Source of the DNA: Nocardia cyriacigeorgica NBRC 100375
GTDB lineage: Bacteria > Actinomycetota > Actinomycetes > Mycobacteriales > Mycobacteriaceae
Length of the DNA stretch: 64,000 nucleotides
Direction: 5' to 3'
Assembly: GCF_000308555.1 (NCBI RefSeq)
Contig: NZ_BAFY01000074.1
Span: 30,282-94,281, forward strand
Shown: piece after piece, positions 1 to 7,703 of the stretch
How the letters are laid out: every line of letters begins with the position of its first letter
Position numbering within the stretch: position 1 is the stretch's first letter
Program-made: the position numbers and the translations under genes
Notes under the pieces: generated by a model
Databases searched by the model: none
The model's input: only the letters and a program-made list of their open reading frames with translations
What the model was told of the DNA's origin: nothing

Positions 1-1196
1 GCGCCCGCTACATCTTCCGCGACGGTCGCGGACCCGGCGGTGAGCTGCCGCCGAACAACTGGCCGAGCATCTTCGGCGGCCCGGCCTGGACCCGAGTCGT
101 GGAGGCCGACGGCAGCCCCGGCCAGTGGTATCTGCACCTGTTCGCCGCCGAGCAACCCGACCTGAACTGGGACAACCCCGAGGTCATCGCCGATTTCGAG
201 CACACCCTGCGGTTCTGGCTCGACCGTGGGGTGGACGGTTTCCGCATCGACGTCGCGCACGGCATGGCCAAACCGGAGGGCCTGCCGGATATGGAGCGCG
301 TCGACACCCGGATGCTGATCCACGACGACTCCGATCCGCGCTTCAACAACCCGGGTGTGCACGACATCCACCGCCGCATCCGCCGCGTGCTCGACGACTA
401 CCCGCACGCGGTGTCCATCGGCGAGGTCTGGGTCGACGACAACGTGCGCTTCGGCGAATACGTCCGCCCCGACGAACTGCACCTGGCCTTCAACTTCCGG
501 CTGGCCGAGACCCCGTTCGACGCCGAGGCGATCCGCCACGCCGTGGAGAACTCCGTGCTCGCGGTGGCCCCGGTCGGGGCGACGCCCACCTGGACGCTGT
601 CCAACCACGATATCGAGCGCGAGGTCACCCGCTACGGTGGCGGCGAGCGCGGCCTCGCGCGGGCCAGGGCGATGATCCTGCTCGAACTCGCCCTGCCCGG
701 CGCGGTGTTCATCTACAACGGCGCCGAACTGGGCCTGCCCAATGTCGACGATCTGCCCGACGAGGTGTTGCAGGACCCGGTCTGGGAACGCACGGGGCAC
801 GCCGAGCGCGGTCGCGACGGGTGCCGGGTGCCGATTCCCTGGGAAGGGTCCGCCCCGCCCTTCGGGTTCACCAGGGCGGCGCGGTCGTGGCTGCCGATTC
901 CGGCCGAATGGGCCGAGCTGACAGTGGCCGCCCAGCTCGATCGCAGCGGGTCGACCCTCGAGCTGTACCACGACGCCATCGAGCTGCGGCACAAGCGCCC
1001 GGAGTTCGACGGCGCCGGGCTGGAGTGGCTGCCCGCCGCACCCGGCGTGCTGATGTTCCGCCGTCCCGGCGGCCTCGTGTGCGTGCTCAACAGTTCGGCC
1101 GCGGCGATCGAGCTACCCGAGGGCGAGGCGATTCTGCTCAGTGCGCCCCTGGTCGATGGGTTGCTGCCCCCGGACTCCGCCGCCTGGCTGGTCTGA
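1..1196 (+). CDS. aglA: GH13 alpha-glucosidase (AglA-like), 5' truncated
   Basis: The reading frame is open from base 3, so the true start lies upstream of the window; 397 codons are visible and the product should be about 500-550 residues. The family hydrolyses alpha-glucosidic bonds of small maltooligosaccharides or isomaltooligosaccharides in the cytoplasm. Visible GH13 signatures are PNNW and FGG-AW near the left edge, LNWDNPEV, the nucleophile region GFRIDVAHG, the acid/base region IGEVWV and the transition-state motif LSNHD. The C-terminal 90 residues form the usual beta domain. The next genes are homologues of Rv2468c-region genes, so this fits Rv2471 (aglA) by synteny. A trehalose synthase or oligo-1,6-glucosidase specificity cannot be excluded without the N-terminal domain. 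Confidence 0.85.
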   Translation, partial: ARYIFRDGRGPGGELPPNNWPSIFGGPAWTRVVEADGSPGQWYLHLFAAEQPDLNWDNPEVIADFEHTLRFWLDRGVDGFRIDVAHGMAKPEGLPDMERVDTRMLIHDDSDPRFNNPGVHDIHRRIRRVLDDYPHAVSIGEVWVDDNVRFGEYVRPDELHLAFNFRLAETPFDAEAIRHAVENSVLAVAPVGATPTWTLSNHDIEREVTRYGGGERGLARARAMILLELALPGAVFIYNGAELGLPNVDDLPDEVLQDPVWERTGHAERGRDGCRVPIPWEGSAPPFGFTRAARSWLPIPAEWAELTVAAQLDRSGSTLELYHDAIELRHKRPEFDGAGLEWLPAAPGVLMFRRPGGLVCVLNSSAAAIELPEGEAILLSAPLVDGLLPPDSAAWLV

Positions 1197-1347
1197 GCCT
1201 CGCCCACCGGACAGCAGTGCAGCACTGGACAACAGTGCAGCTCAGAGCAGCCAGTGACAGGCCGGACGGACGACGGCGACGATCGGCGCGACTTTCGGCG
1301 ACGCTCGCCGAAACACCTGGTCGAGGCGCAAAAGGCTTACCGATCGA

Positions 1348-1375
1348 TGAACTACTACAGAGCATCGTCTACCTT
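1348..1375 (+). promoter_or_regulatory. candidate promoter giving a leaderless ctaJ transcript
   Basis: A TACCTT -10-like hexamer at 1370-1375 sits exactly 12 bases before the GTG start of the next gene, so transcription would begin at or beside the start codon. A weak -35-like TGAACT lies at 1348-1353. No convincing ribosome binding site precedes that GTG, which fits a leaderless message of the kind common in Actinobacteria. This is inference from spacing only. Confidence 0.3.
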
Positions 1376-1381
1376 TGAGCT

Positions 1382-1657
1382 GTGAGCATTCTCGAGACAG
1401 TGCTGATCTTCGTCGGCATCCCGCTGGTGATCTACGGCGTGATCGCCGGATTGTCGTTTCTCGGTAAGCCGCTGCCCGGCGAGAAGCCGGTCCACTACGA
1501 CCTGAGCAAGAAGTGGACCTCCGAGCCGGTGCTGTGGAGTGCGACCGACGAGGTGACCGTGTACGGGCACCACATTGCTGATTCGCATGGACACCATGCG
1601 GCTATCGAAACCGCGGACGCGGAGCTGATCGGAGGCAGGGCAAGTGGCAGGTTCTAA
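1382..1657 (+). CDS. ctaJ: aa3-type cytochrome oxidase subunit CtaJ-like small membrane protein
   Basis: This 91-residue protein has one N-terminal membrane helix (about residues 4-26, rich in Ile/Leu/Val) followed by a soluble, His-containing tail. In actinobacteria a gene of this size and type sits directly before the DUF5130 gene and next to pepN; the pair has been found associated with the mycobacterial III2-IV2 respiratory supercomplex. Its reading frame overlaps the next gene by 14 bases, which implies translational coupling. Start is GTG at 1382; no Shine-Dalgarno is evident. The assignment rests mainly on size, topology and synteny, and the tail after residue 40 shows no catalytic motif. 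Confidence 0.65.
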   Translation: MSILETVLIFVGIPLVIYGVIAGLSFLGKPLPGEKPVHYDLSKKWTSEPVLWSATDEVTVYGHHIADSHGHHAAIETADAELIGGRASGRF

Positions 1658-2108
1658 GTGGCCCGCGGTGGTCGAATCCGAACTACCGCACGGATACGCC
1701 CTGATGAGCAGCGGCCGGGTGTCCGGCGTGCACGAGGCGGGCGACGTCTTCAAGGAAGCGCCCTTCGACAATGAAGAGCGCCTGCTCATGGACAACGTGC
1801 TCACCGAGGCGACCCGCGCCACCAAGGTGCGGTTCAACGTCTTCATCGGTGATCTCGGCGCCGACCCGACCGCCGGTGCCGACGCGATCTTCCCGGTGAC
1901 CCCGGAGGCGAACCGGTCGGTGCTCATCGCCGTCTCGCCCAACGACCGCGCCGTCGAGGTGCGTTCGGGCAAGGACGTCGCCGACCGCGCCAACGACCGC
2001 GTCTGCCAGCTCGGCGTCACCGCCGCTTTGAGCTCGATGCGTCAGGGCCAGCTCATCGACGGCCTGGTCTCGGCCGTGCGGGTGATGGCCGCCGCCATCG
2101 GCCGCTGA
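1644..2108 (+). CDS. DUF5130 / TPM-fold protein (Rv2468c-like)
   Basis: This 154-residue soluble protein starts at GTG 1644 with a GGAGG site inside the end of the preceding gene. The sequence has the TPM-fold pattern: a charged central stretch, then strands such as VRFNVFIGDLG and SVLIAVSPNDRAVEVRSG, ending in helices with GQLIDGLVSAVRVM. The mycobacterial counterpart (Rv2468c) lies next to pepN and has been reported with the respiratory supercomplex as an association factor, so a role at the cytoplasmic face of cytochrome oxidase is plausible. No enzyme active site is visible. It is followed at once by a very strong hairpin. Confidence 0.7.
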   Translation: MAGSKWPAVVESELPHGYALMSSGRVSGVHEAGDVFKEAPFDNEERLLMDNVLTEATRATKVRFNVFIGDLGADPTAGADAIFPVTPEANRSVLIAVSPNDRAVEVRSGKDVADRANDRVCQLGVTAALSSMRQGQLIDGLVSAVRVMAAAIGR

Positions 2109-2121
2109 GGCGACACGTCCA

Positions 2122-2182
2122 CGCACCCCCGCCGTAGCCCGGCGCCGCATTCGACGCGGCGCCCGGCTGCGGCGGGGGTGCG
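2122..2182 (+). terminator. long GC-rich hairpin after the DUF5130 gene
   Basis: The arms pair over 27 bases with one G-T wobble and one mismatch around a 7-base loop (2149-2155); the outer 13 base pairs are perfect. Only a short T run (2187-2189) follows, as is usual for high-GC intrinsic terminators. It separates the ctaJ/DUF5130 unit from the XRE regulator. Confidence 0.6.
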
Positions 2183-2255
2183 GTGGTTTCGCCGGAGTTG
2201 TCCGCCGAGAGCGTAATTCGGCGACCGAGCTCCCGGCCGGCGGTACGCTCCGGCT

Positions 2256-2672
2256 ATGAGCGAGCATCCGAGGCTGCACTCGATTCCCGGTGGACGCGAG
2301 GACCGATCCGCAGAACCGCGCCCGGACGCCGAACCGCTGTGGCGCGAGGTACTCGGCACCCGGCTACGCGCGCTGCGGCAGCAACAGCAGGAGACCCTCG
2401 CCGAGACCGCGGGGCGGGCAGGAGTCTCGCCGCAGTACCTGTCCGAAATAGAGCGCGGCCGCAAGGAACCCTCCAGCGAGATGATCGCCGCCCTGGCCGG
2501 CGCGCTCGGCACCTCCTTGGCCGAACTGGCCGGCGAGGTCGCGGAGACGCTGGGTCGCCGCCGGGCACTGCGCCCGGTCGGGGGATCGGGCTACCGCCGG
2601 GTCGGCAACGAACCCGCCGCCCCGAGCACCGGTGCCACCACGACGGGCGGGATCGTGCTGCTCGCTGCCTGA
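2256..2672 (+). CDS. XRE-family regulator, PopR/ClgR-like, with Ala-Ala C-terminus
   Basis: This 138-residue protein has an Xre helix-turn-helix at about residues 35-90 (LGTRLRALRQQ...TLAETAGRAGVSPQYLSEIERG). The N-terminus is disordered and charged, and the tail ends in LLAA. In Streptomyces, PopR and ClgR are Xre-type regulators of clp genes and are degraded by ClpP1P2 through their C-terminal Ala-Ala residues. Here the gene is tail-to-tail with a clpP pair, so a PopR-like role is a reasonable inference. The start is ATG 2256, chosen because the upstream hairpin ends at 2182. A perfect 14-base palindrome overlaps the stop codon (2671-2684). Whether it activates or represses cannot be read from sequence. 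Confidence 0.8.
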   Translation: MSEHPRLHSIPGGREDRSAEPRPDAEPLWREVLGTRLRALRQQQQETLAETAGRAGVSPQYLSEIERGRKEPSSEMIAALAGALGTSLAELAGEVAETLGRRRALRPVGGSGYRRVGNEPAAPSTGATTTGGIVLLAA

Positions 2673-2813
2673 GCCCGCGGGCTCGCCCGCACCTGGACCA
2701 CGTCCGGCCGCAGGCCGACTCGCGCTGCGGGTCGTTCGCGCCTACTCGGCACCAGGTGTCCGCTGCCGGTCGAGCGCGCCCCCGGTCGGCGCGCTTCGCG
2801 CCTGCCTACCCGC

Positions 2814-3401
2814 TCACCGGGCGTGCAGCACCTGGTCCACCAGTCCGTAGTCCACGGCTGCCGCGGCCGTGAACACCCGGTCGCGGTCGGTGTCGCGGCG
2901 TAGCGTCTCGGCCGGTCGGCCGGTGTGGTCGGACAGGATGGATTCGATCTCCGCGCGCATCCGAACCAGCTCGTCGGCTTGCAGGATCAGATCGGGGATG
3001 GCGCCCTGACCGCGTGCGGCCGGTTGATGCAGCACCACTCGTGCGTGCGGCAGCATCGACCGCCTGCCGGCCTCGCCGGCCGCCAGCAGCACCGCCCCGA
3101 CCGCGATGGCCTGGCCGACGCACGTGGTCGCGACCGGGGCCTTGATGAACCGCATGGTGTCGTAGACCGCGAGCATCGCGGGTAGCTCGCCGCCCTCGCA
3201 GTTGATGTAGAGATTGATCTCCTGTTCCGGGTTCTCCGACTCGAGGTGCAGCAGCTGGGCGATGAGCGCGTTGGCCACCCCCGAATCGATCGGGGTGCCG
3301 AGATAGACGATGCGTTCGGCCAGCAGATGCGAGTAGACGTCCATGATCCGCTCGCCAGCCGGCTGCCGGGCGATCACATTGGGAATGGTGTAGGAGGTCA
3401 T
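2814..3401 (-). CDS. clpP: ClpP-family subunit with catalytic Ser replaced by Ala
   Basis: This 195-residue protein has full-length ClpP architecture: the N-terminal IYSRLL-type segment (VYSHLLAERIVYLGTPID), the handle region and the LPHARVVLHQP motif with the catalytic His. The nucleophile segment reads CVGQAIAVGAVLLAAG where family members have GxAASMG. Residue 100 is therefore Ala (GCG), confirmed on the base sequence. The Asp of the triad (RRDTDRD) is kept. It should be unable to hydrolyse peptides itself and would act as a structural or regulatory ring partner, as ClpR subunits do in plastids and cyanobacteria. Its ATG overlaps the TGA of the upstream clpP by four bases, so the two are made together. 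Confidence 0.85.
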   Translation of the reverse strand: MTSYTIPNVIARQPAGERIMDVYSHLLAERIVYLGTPIDSGVANALIAQLLHLESENPEQEINLYINCEGGELPAMLAVYDTMRFIKAPVATTCVGQAIAVGAVLLAAGEAGRRSMLPHARVVLHQPAARGQGAIPDLILQADELVRMRAEIESILSDHTGRPAETLRRDTDRDRVFTAAAAVDYGLVDQVLHAR

Positions 3402-4000
3402 GAGATTCCGATCTTCTGGCGCTGCGGAACCACCTGGCCGAACGAGTCGACGATGTGGTCGATGAACCCGTATTCCTTGGCCTGTGCGGCGGTGAACCAG
3501 CGGTCGTGCAGTGAGTCCTCGTAGATCCGCTCATAGGGCTGGCCGGTGTCGGCGGCGATGAGCCCGAGCACGGTCTCCACGGTGTGGCGCAGATCGTCGG
3601 CCTGCACCTCGACCTCCACGGCGCTGCCGCCGATCCCCGCCGAACCCTGATGCATCAGGATGCGGGCGTGCGGGAGCGCGAACCGCCGTCCCCGATCGCC
3701 GGCCGAGAGCAGGAACTGCCCGGCGCTGCACGCCAGCCCGAGGGCGAGGGTGGAGATCTCGCAGGGCACCAGCCGCATGACGTCGCGGATGGCGAGCATC
3801 GCGGGCACCGAGCCGCCGGGGGAGTGGATCCACAGCGAGATCCCGGCGTCGGGATCCTCGGCCGCGAGGGTGAGCATCTGCGTCATCAGCAGGGTGCCGT
3901 TGTCGTCGTCGAGGCCACCGTCGAGCACGAGGATGCGCCTGCCGAAAAGTTGTTCACGAGCCCGCCAGCTGAACAGCGGAGCCTTCTCATCGTGTGCCAT
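3398..4000 (-). CDS. clpP: ATP-dependent Clp protease proteolytic subunit, catalytically intact
   Basis: This 200-residue ClpP serine peptidase forms ring complexes that degrade proteins fed by Clp ATPases. The nucleophile Ser is present at about residue 92 in ALGLACSAGQFLLSAG, the His in LPHARILMHQG, and the Asp in YEDSLHD. The frame is open further upstream, but ATG 4000 (MAHDEK) gives a normal-length ClpP and places the palindrome at 4043-4070 in the leader. The pair lies in the middle of an aglA-to-pepN block where M. tuberculosis has no clpP, so it is probably an additional ClpP3/ClpP4-type pair. The primary clpP1P2 would be expected beside tig, outside the window. Confidence 0.85.
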   Translation of the reverse strand: MAHDEKAPLFSWRAREQLFGRRILVLDGGLDDDNGTLLMTQMLTLAAEDPDAGISLWIHSPGGSVPAMLAIRDVMRLVPCEISTLALGLACSAGQFLLSAGDRGRRFALPHARILMHQGSAGIGGSAVEVEVQADDLRHTVETVLGLIAADTGQPYERIYEDSLHDRWFTAAQAKEYGFIDHIVDSFGQVVPQRQKIGIS

Positions 4001-4042
4001 GGCTCCACCGTGCCCGCCGCCGAGGCGAAAAATCTCGCCACG

Positions 4043-4070
4043 CTGCCCTGAGCAGATCTGCTCAGAGCAG
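4043..4070 (-). promoter_or_regulatory. 28-base palindrome upstream of the clpP operon
   Basis: The central 18 bases (4048-4065) are a perfect palindrome with CAGATCTG at the centre. One mismatched pair, then four more paired bases on each side, extend it to 28. It lies 43-70 bases before the upstream clpP start, which suits an operator for the PopR-like regulator. The binding protein is inferred, not shown. Confidence 0.5.
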
Positions 4071-4089
4071 CGAGTGCAGGTGGACGCGA

Positions 4090-4122
4090 AACAGGCCCGG
4101 ATCCAAGGGATCCGAGCCTGTT
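4090..4122 (-). terminator. hairpin downstream of pepN
   Basis: Two perfect 7-base-pair stem segments are separated by one mismatch (4097/4115) and closed by an AAG loop at 4105-4107. On the minus strand, the direction of pepN, the second arm runs into TTTC. It lies 32-64 bases past the pepN stop and would separate pepN from the clpP operon. Confidence 0.55.
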
Positions 4123-4153
4123 CCGGTGCGGGCACAGCGCCCGGGTCGGCTAC

Positions 4154-6736
4154 CTACTGGGCGTCGAAGGCGCGGGCGCGCAGCGAGCGTTCGATGCCCG
4201 CCTTGCCTTCGTTCACGAGCCGCGCCAGTGCGGGCGGATGGTCCGCGGAGAGGAACTTGTCGGCGCTGGCCACGGCGGCCTCGCTGATCTCCCAGGACGG
4301 GTAGAGCCCGATGACGACGGTCTGTGCCACTTCGCTGGACCGGCGTTCCCACACATCGGGGATCTCGGCGAAGTACCGCTCGACGAACGACGTCAGCAGC
4401 TCACCCTGCCCAGCGGGTGCGAACCCGTTGACGATCGAGCGCGCGGTGATGTTCGGCACCGAATCGTCGCCCATCACGGTGGACCACGCCTGCTCCTTGA
4501 CCTCGGCGATGGGCCGGGCGGTCGCGGCCGCCGCTGCCTGGCGCTTACCCGCCGCGGTCTGGTCGTTGGCCAGCTCGGCATCGATGGTCGGAGTGTCCAC
4601 ACCGTCGGCGTCGATCTCACCGGCGGCCGCCAGCGCCGTCACGATGCGCCAGCGCAGATCGGTGTCCACGACCAGGCCGGCCAGTCCCACCGTGGCAGGG
4701 TCGGCGTCGAGCAGCTCGCGCAGTACCTCGGTGTGCCACGGCGAGAGCTTCGCTCCGGTCAGCGCGTTGACGAAGGCCAGCTGATGATCCGAGCCCGGTT
4801 CGGCCTCGCGGGCCAGCTCCAGCAGCCGATTGGCGAACCCGGGCCAGCCGGTCTCCGCGGCCCAGGTGGGGTCGGCGTAGCTGCTGAGGGTGGTGTTGGC
4901 CTGCATGAGCAGCCGCTGCACCACGCCGATCTCCGATTCCGCGCCCACTCCGCGCTGCACCAGCGCCACGAAATCGCGGGCCCGCAGTTCGGCCTGCCGG
5001 GTCATCTCCCACGCCGCCGACCAGGCCAGCGTGCGCGGCAGCGGTTCGGCGATATCGGCGATGCGGTTGATCAGCACGTCGAGCGAATCGGAGTCGAGTC
5101 GGATCGAGCAGTAGGTGAGGTCGTCATCGTTGACCAGCACGAACTTGCCGCGCGGCACACCGACCAGCTCCGCGACGTCGGTGCGTTCGGTGGCGTCGAG
5201 ATCCAGTTCGACGCGATGGGTGCGGACCAGTTTGCCGTCGGCATCGTCGTCGTACACACCGACCGCGAGCCGGTGCACGCGCTGTTCACCGGCGCCGGGT
5301 GCCGCTCCTTCCTGAATCACGGTGAAGGAGCTGAACTTTCCGTCCGCGTCGACCTCGAAGTCGGGCCGCAGAATGTTCAGACCGGTGGTCTTGAGCCACT
5401 GCGCGCCCCAGGTCGACAGATCGCGGCCCGAGGACTTCTCCAGCGCCGCGAGCAGATCGTCGAAGGTGGCATTGCCGTAGGCGTGCTCGGCGAAGTAGTC
5501 ACGCAGACCGGCCAGGAACGGCTCCAGGCCGACGTAGGCCACCAGCTGCTTGAGCACGCTCGCGCCCTTGGCGTAGGTGATGCCGTCGAAGTTGACTTCC
5601 ACCGCGGCCAGATCCGGGATGTCGGCGGCGATGGGATGGGTGGAGGGCAGCTGGTCCTGACGGTAGGCCCAGGACTTCTCCACATTCGCGAACGTGGTCC
5701 AGGCACTGGTGTATTCGGTGGCCTCGGCCTGGCACAGCACCGAGGCGAAGGTGGCGAACGATTCGTTGAGCCACAGATCGTCCCACCACTTCATGGTGAC
5801 CAGATCGCCGAACCACATATGCGCCATCTCGTGCAGCACGGTCTCGGCGCGACGCTCATAGGAGGCGCGGGTGACCTTGGACCGGAAGACGTAATCCTCC
5901 AGGAACGTCACCGCGCCCGCGTTCTCCATCGCGCCCGCGTTGAACTCCGGCACGAACAGCTGGTCGTACTTGCCGAAGGCGTAGGGCACGCCGAAGTTGC
6001 GGTGGTAGAAGCCGAAACCCTGCTTGGTCTCGGTGAACAGCCGGTCGGCGTCCATGTGCTCGGCCAGCGAGGCGCGGCAGAAGATGCCCAGCGGGATGCT
6101 GCCGTGCTCGTCGGTGTAGACATCGGTCCACTGCGCGTACGGGCCGGCGATGAGCGCGACCAGGTAGGTGCTCATCTTCGGAGTGGTGCGGAACAGGTGG
6201 TGGGCCGGGTCGGCGGCGATGGTGTCGACCGGCTCGCAGTTGGAGATGACCTTCCAGCCGGCGGGCGCGGTCACGCTGAGGGTGAACGTCGCCTTGAGGT
6301 CGGGCTGGTCGAAGCAGGCGAACATGCGCTTGGCGTCGGCGGTCTCGAACTGGGAGTAGAGATACACCGCGTCATCGGCCGGGTCGACGAACCGGTGCAG
6401 GCCCTCGCCGGTGTGCGAGTACTCGCAATCGGCCTCGACCACGAGCTCGTTGGTGGCGGCGAGGTCGGTCAGGGTGATGCCGGTGGACTCGTCGTAGTCG
6501 GAGACGTCGATCGGCGTGCCGTTCAGGACCGCCGAGCGGACACCGCGCGCCACGATATCGATGAAGGTGGACGCTCCCGGCGTCGCGGTGAAGGCGACCG
6601 TGCTGCGGGAGAAGAACGTCTGCTCGCCCGGGTTGCCCGACCCGTCGGTCAGATCGAGTTCGATGCGGTAGTTCTCGACCGAGACGGTCGCGGCGCGCTC
6701 GATCGCCTGTTCGCGGGTGAGGTTCGGTGCGGACAT
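4154..6736 (-). CDS. pepN: aminopeptidase N (M1 family)
   Basis: This 860-residue zinc metallo-aminopeptidase removes N-terminal residues from peptides in the cytoplasm, downstream of ATP-dependent proteases. The exopeptidase motif GAMENAG lies at about residue 268, and the zinc motif HEMAHMWFGDL, followed by the third ligand in LWLNESFA, at about residue 302. The C-terminal 400 residues are the helical ERAP1-like domain. Length and order match M. tuberculosis Rv2467. ATG 6736 is preceded by a GGAG-containing site. It is divergent from purC, and a clpP operon follows it. An antisense frame of equal length is a coding shadow. Confidence 0.95.
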   Translation of the reverse strand: MSAPNLTREQAIERAATVSVENYRIELDLTDGSGNPGEQTFFSRSTVAFTATPGASTFIDIVARGVRSAVLNGTPIDVSDYDESTGITLTDLAATNELVVEADCEYSHTGEGLHRFVDPADDAVYLYSQFETADAKRMFACFDQPDLKATFTLSVTAPAGWKVISNCEPVDTIAADPAHHLFRTTPKMSTYLVALIAGPYAQWTDVYTDEHGSIPLGIFCRASLAEHMDADRLFTETKQGFGFYHRNFGVPYAFGKYDQLFVPEFNAGAMENAGAVTFLEDYVFRSKVTRASYERRAETVLHEMAHMWFGDLVTMKWWDDLWLNESFATFASVLCQAEATEYTSAWTTFANVEKSWAYRQDQLPSTHPIAADIPDLAAVEVNFDGITYAKGASVLKQLVAYVGLEPFLAGLRDYFAEHAYGNATFDDLLAALEKSSGRDLSTWGAQWLKTTGLNILRPDFEVDADGKFSSFTVIQEGAAPGAGEQRVHRLAVGVYDDDADGKLVRTHRVELDLDATERTDVAELVGVPRGKFVLVNDDDLTYCSIRLDSDSLDVLINRIADIAEPLPRTLAWSAAWEMTRQAELRARDFVALVQRGVGAESEIGVVQRLLMQANTTLSSYADPTWAAETGWPGFANRLLELAREAEPGSDHQLAFVNALTGAKLSPWHTEVLRELLDADPATVGLAGLVVDTDLRWRIVTALAAAGEIDADGVDTPTIDAELANDQTAAGKRQAAAAATARPIAEVKEQAWSTVMGDDSVPNITARSIVNGFAPAGQGELLTSFVERYFAEIPDVWERRSSEVAQTVVIGLYPSWEISEAAVASADKFLSADHPPALARLVNEGKAGIERSLRARAFDAQ

Positions 6737-6860
6737 CGGACTCCTTCATGGTCGAAGAACAGATACGGGCACGGCGTTCCCCACAATGCCACGTCGGTAA
6801 GGTTGCCCGCGCGGGAGTAATTCCGCATCGACAACCATCGACCACGATCGGAGCGACGTC

Positions 6861-7697
6861 GTGAAGCATGTGCACGCCGGGAAGGTGCGCGACCTGTACG
6901 AGGACGGCGACACCCTGCTGCTCGTCGCCTCCGACCGGGTGTCGGTCTACGACGTGGTGCTTCCGACGCCGATCCCGGACAAGGGTGCGCTGCTGACCCA
7001 GCTGTCGAACTGGTGGTTCGAGTTCTTCGCCGATGTGCCCAACCATGTGCTCTCGACCACCGACGTGCCCGCCGAGTTCGGCGCGCGTGCGATCCGGGTG
7101 AAGCCGCTGCGGATGATCCAGGTTGAATGCATCGCCCGCGGCTACCTCACCGGGTCCGGGCTGAAGGAGTATCAGCAGAGCGGAACCGTGTCCGGGATCG
7201 CCCTGCCGCCCGGGCTGCGGGACGGCGACCGGCTGCCCGAGCCGATCTTCACTCCGTCCACCAAGGCTGCCGAGGGCCACGACATGGCGATCTCGTTCGC
7301 CGATGTGGTCGACCAGGAAGGCCGCGAGGTCGCCGAACAGCTGCGCGAGCTGACCCTCGGCATCTACTCGCGCGGAGCCGCGCACGCCGCCGAACGCGGC
7401 GTGATCGTGGCCGACACCAAGCTCGAGTTCGGCTGGGACGGTGACACTCTCACCCTCGGCGACGAGGTCCTCACCTCCGACTCCTCGCGCTTCTGGCCCG
7501 CCGACGAATGGGAGCCCGGCCGCCCGCAGCGCTCCTTCGACAAGCAGTTCGTCCGCGACTGGTCCACCTCCACCGGCTGGGACAAGGAACCGCCGGGCCC
7601 GGAGATCCCCGCCGACATCGTCGAGGCGACCCGCAAGAAGTACATGGAGGCCTACGAGCTCATCACCGGCACGACCTGGACGGGATCAGCCGGCTGA
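6861..7697 (+). CDS. purC: phosphoribosylaminoimidazole-succinocarboxamide synthase
   Basis: This 278-residue SAICAR synthase joins CAIR and aspartate with ATP in purine synthesis. Family motifs are HAGKVRDLYE with LLLVASDRVSVYDVVLPTPIPDKG at the N-terminus, VECIARGYLTGSG in the middle, and ADTKLEFGWD and SRFWPADEW near the active site. The start is GTG 6861, because the protein then begins just before the conserved KVRDLY. This makes it slightly shorter than the usual 290-300 residues. Other purine genes are not adjacent. Its stop lies 6 bases from the end of the convergent sigma-factor gene. Confidence 0.95.
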   Translation: MKHVHAGKVRDLYEDGDTLLLVASDRVSVYDVVLPTPIPDKGALLTQLSNWWFEFFADVPNHVLSTTDVPAEFGARAIRVKPLRMIQVECIARGYLTGSGLKEYQQSGTVSGIALPPGLRDGDRLPEPIFTPSTKAAEGHDMAISFADVVDQEGREVAEQLRELTLGIYSRGAAHAAERGVIVADTKLEFGWDGDTLTLGDEVLTSDSSRFWPADEWEPGRPQRSFDKQFVRDWSTSTGWDKEPPGPEIPADIVEATRKKYMEAYELITGTTWTGSAG

Positions 7698-7703
7698 AAG
7701 AGG

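Noticed and set aside
4238..6820. An 860-codon open frame antisense to pepN, nearly the same length as pepN
   Set aside because: It mirrors pepN codon by codon because of the high third-position GC; its translation is Gly/Val/His/Arg/Asp-rich without any motif, while pepN has a full M1 signature.
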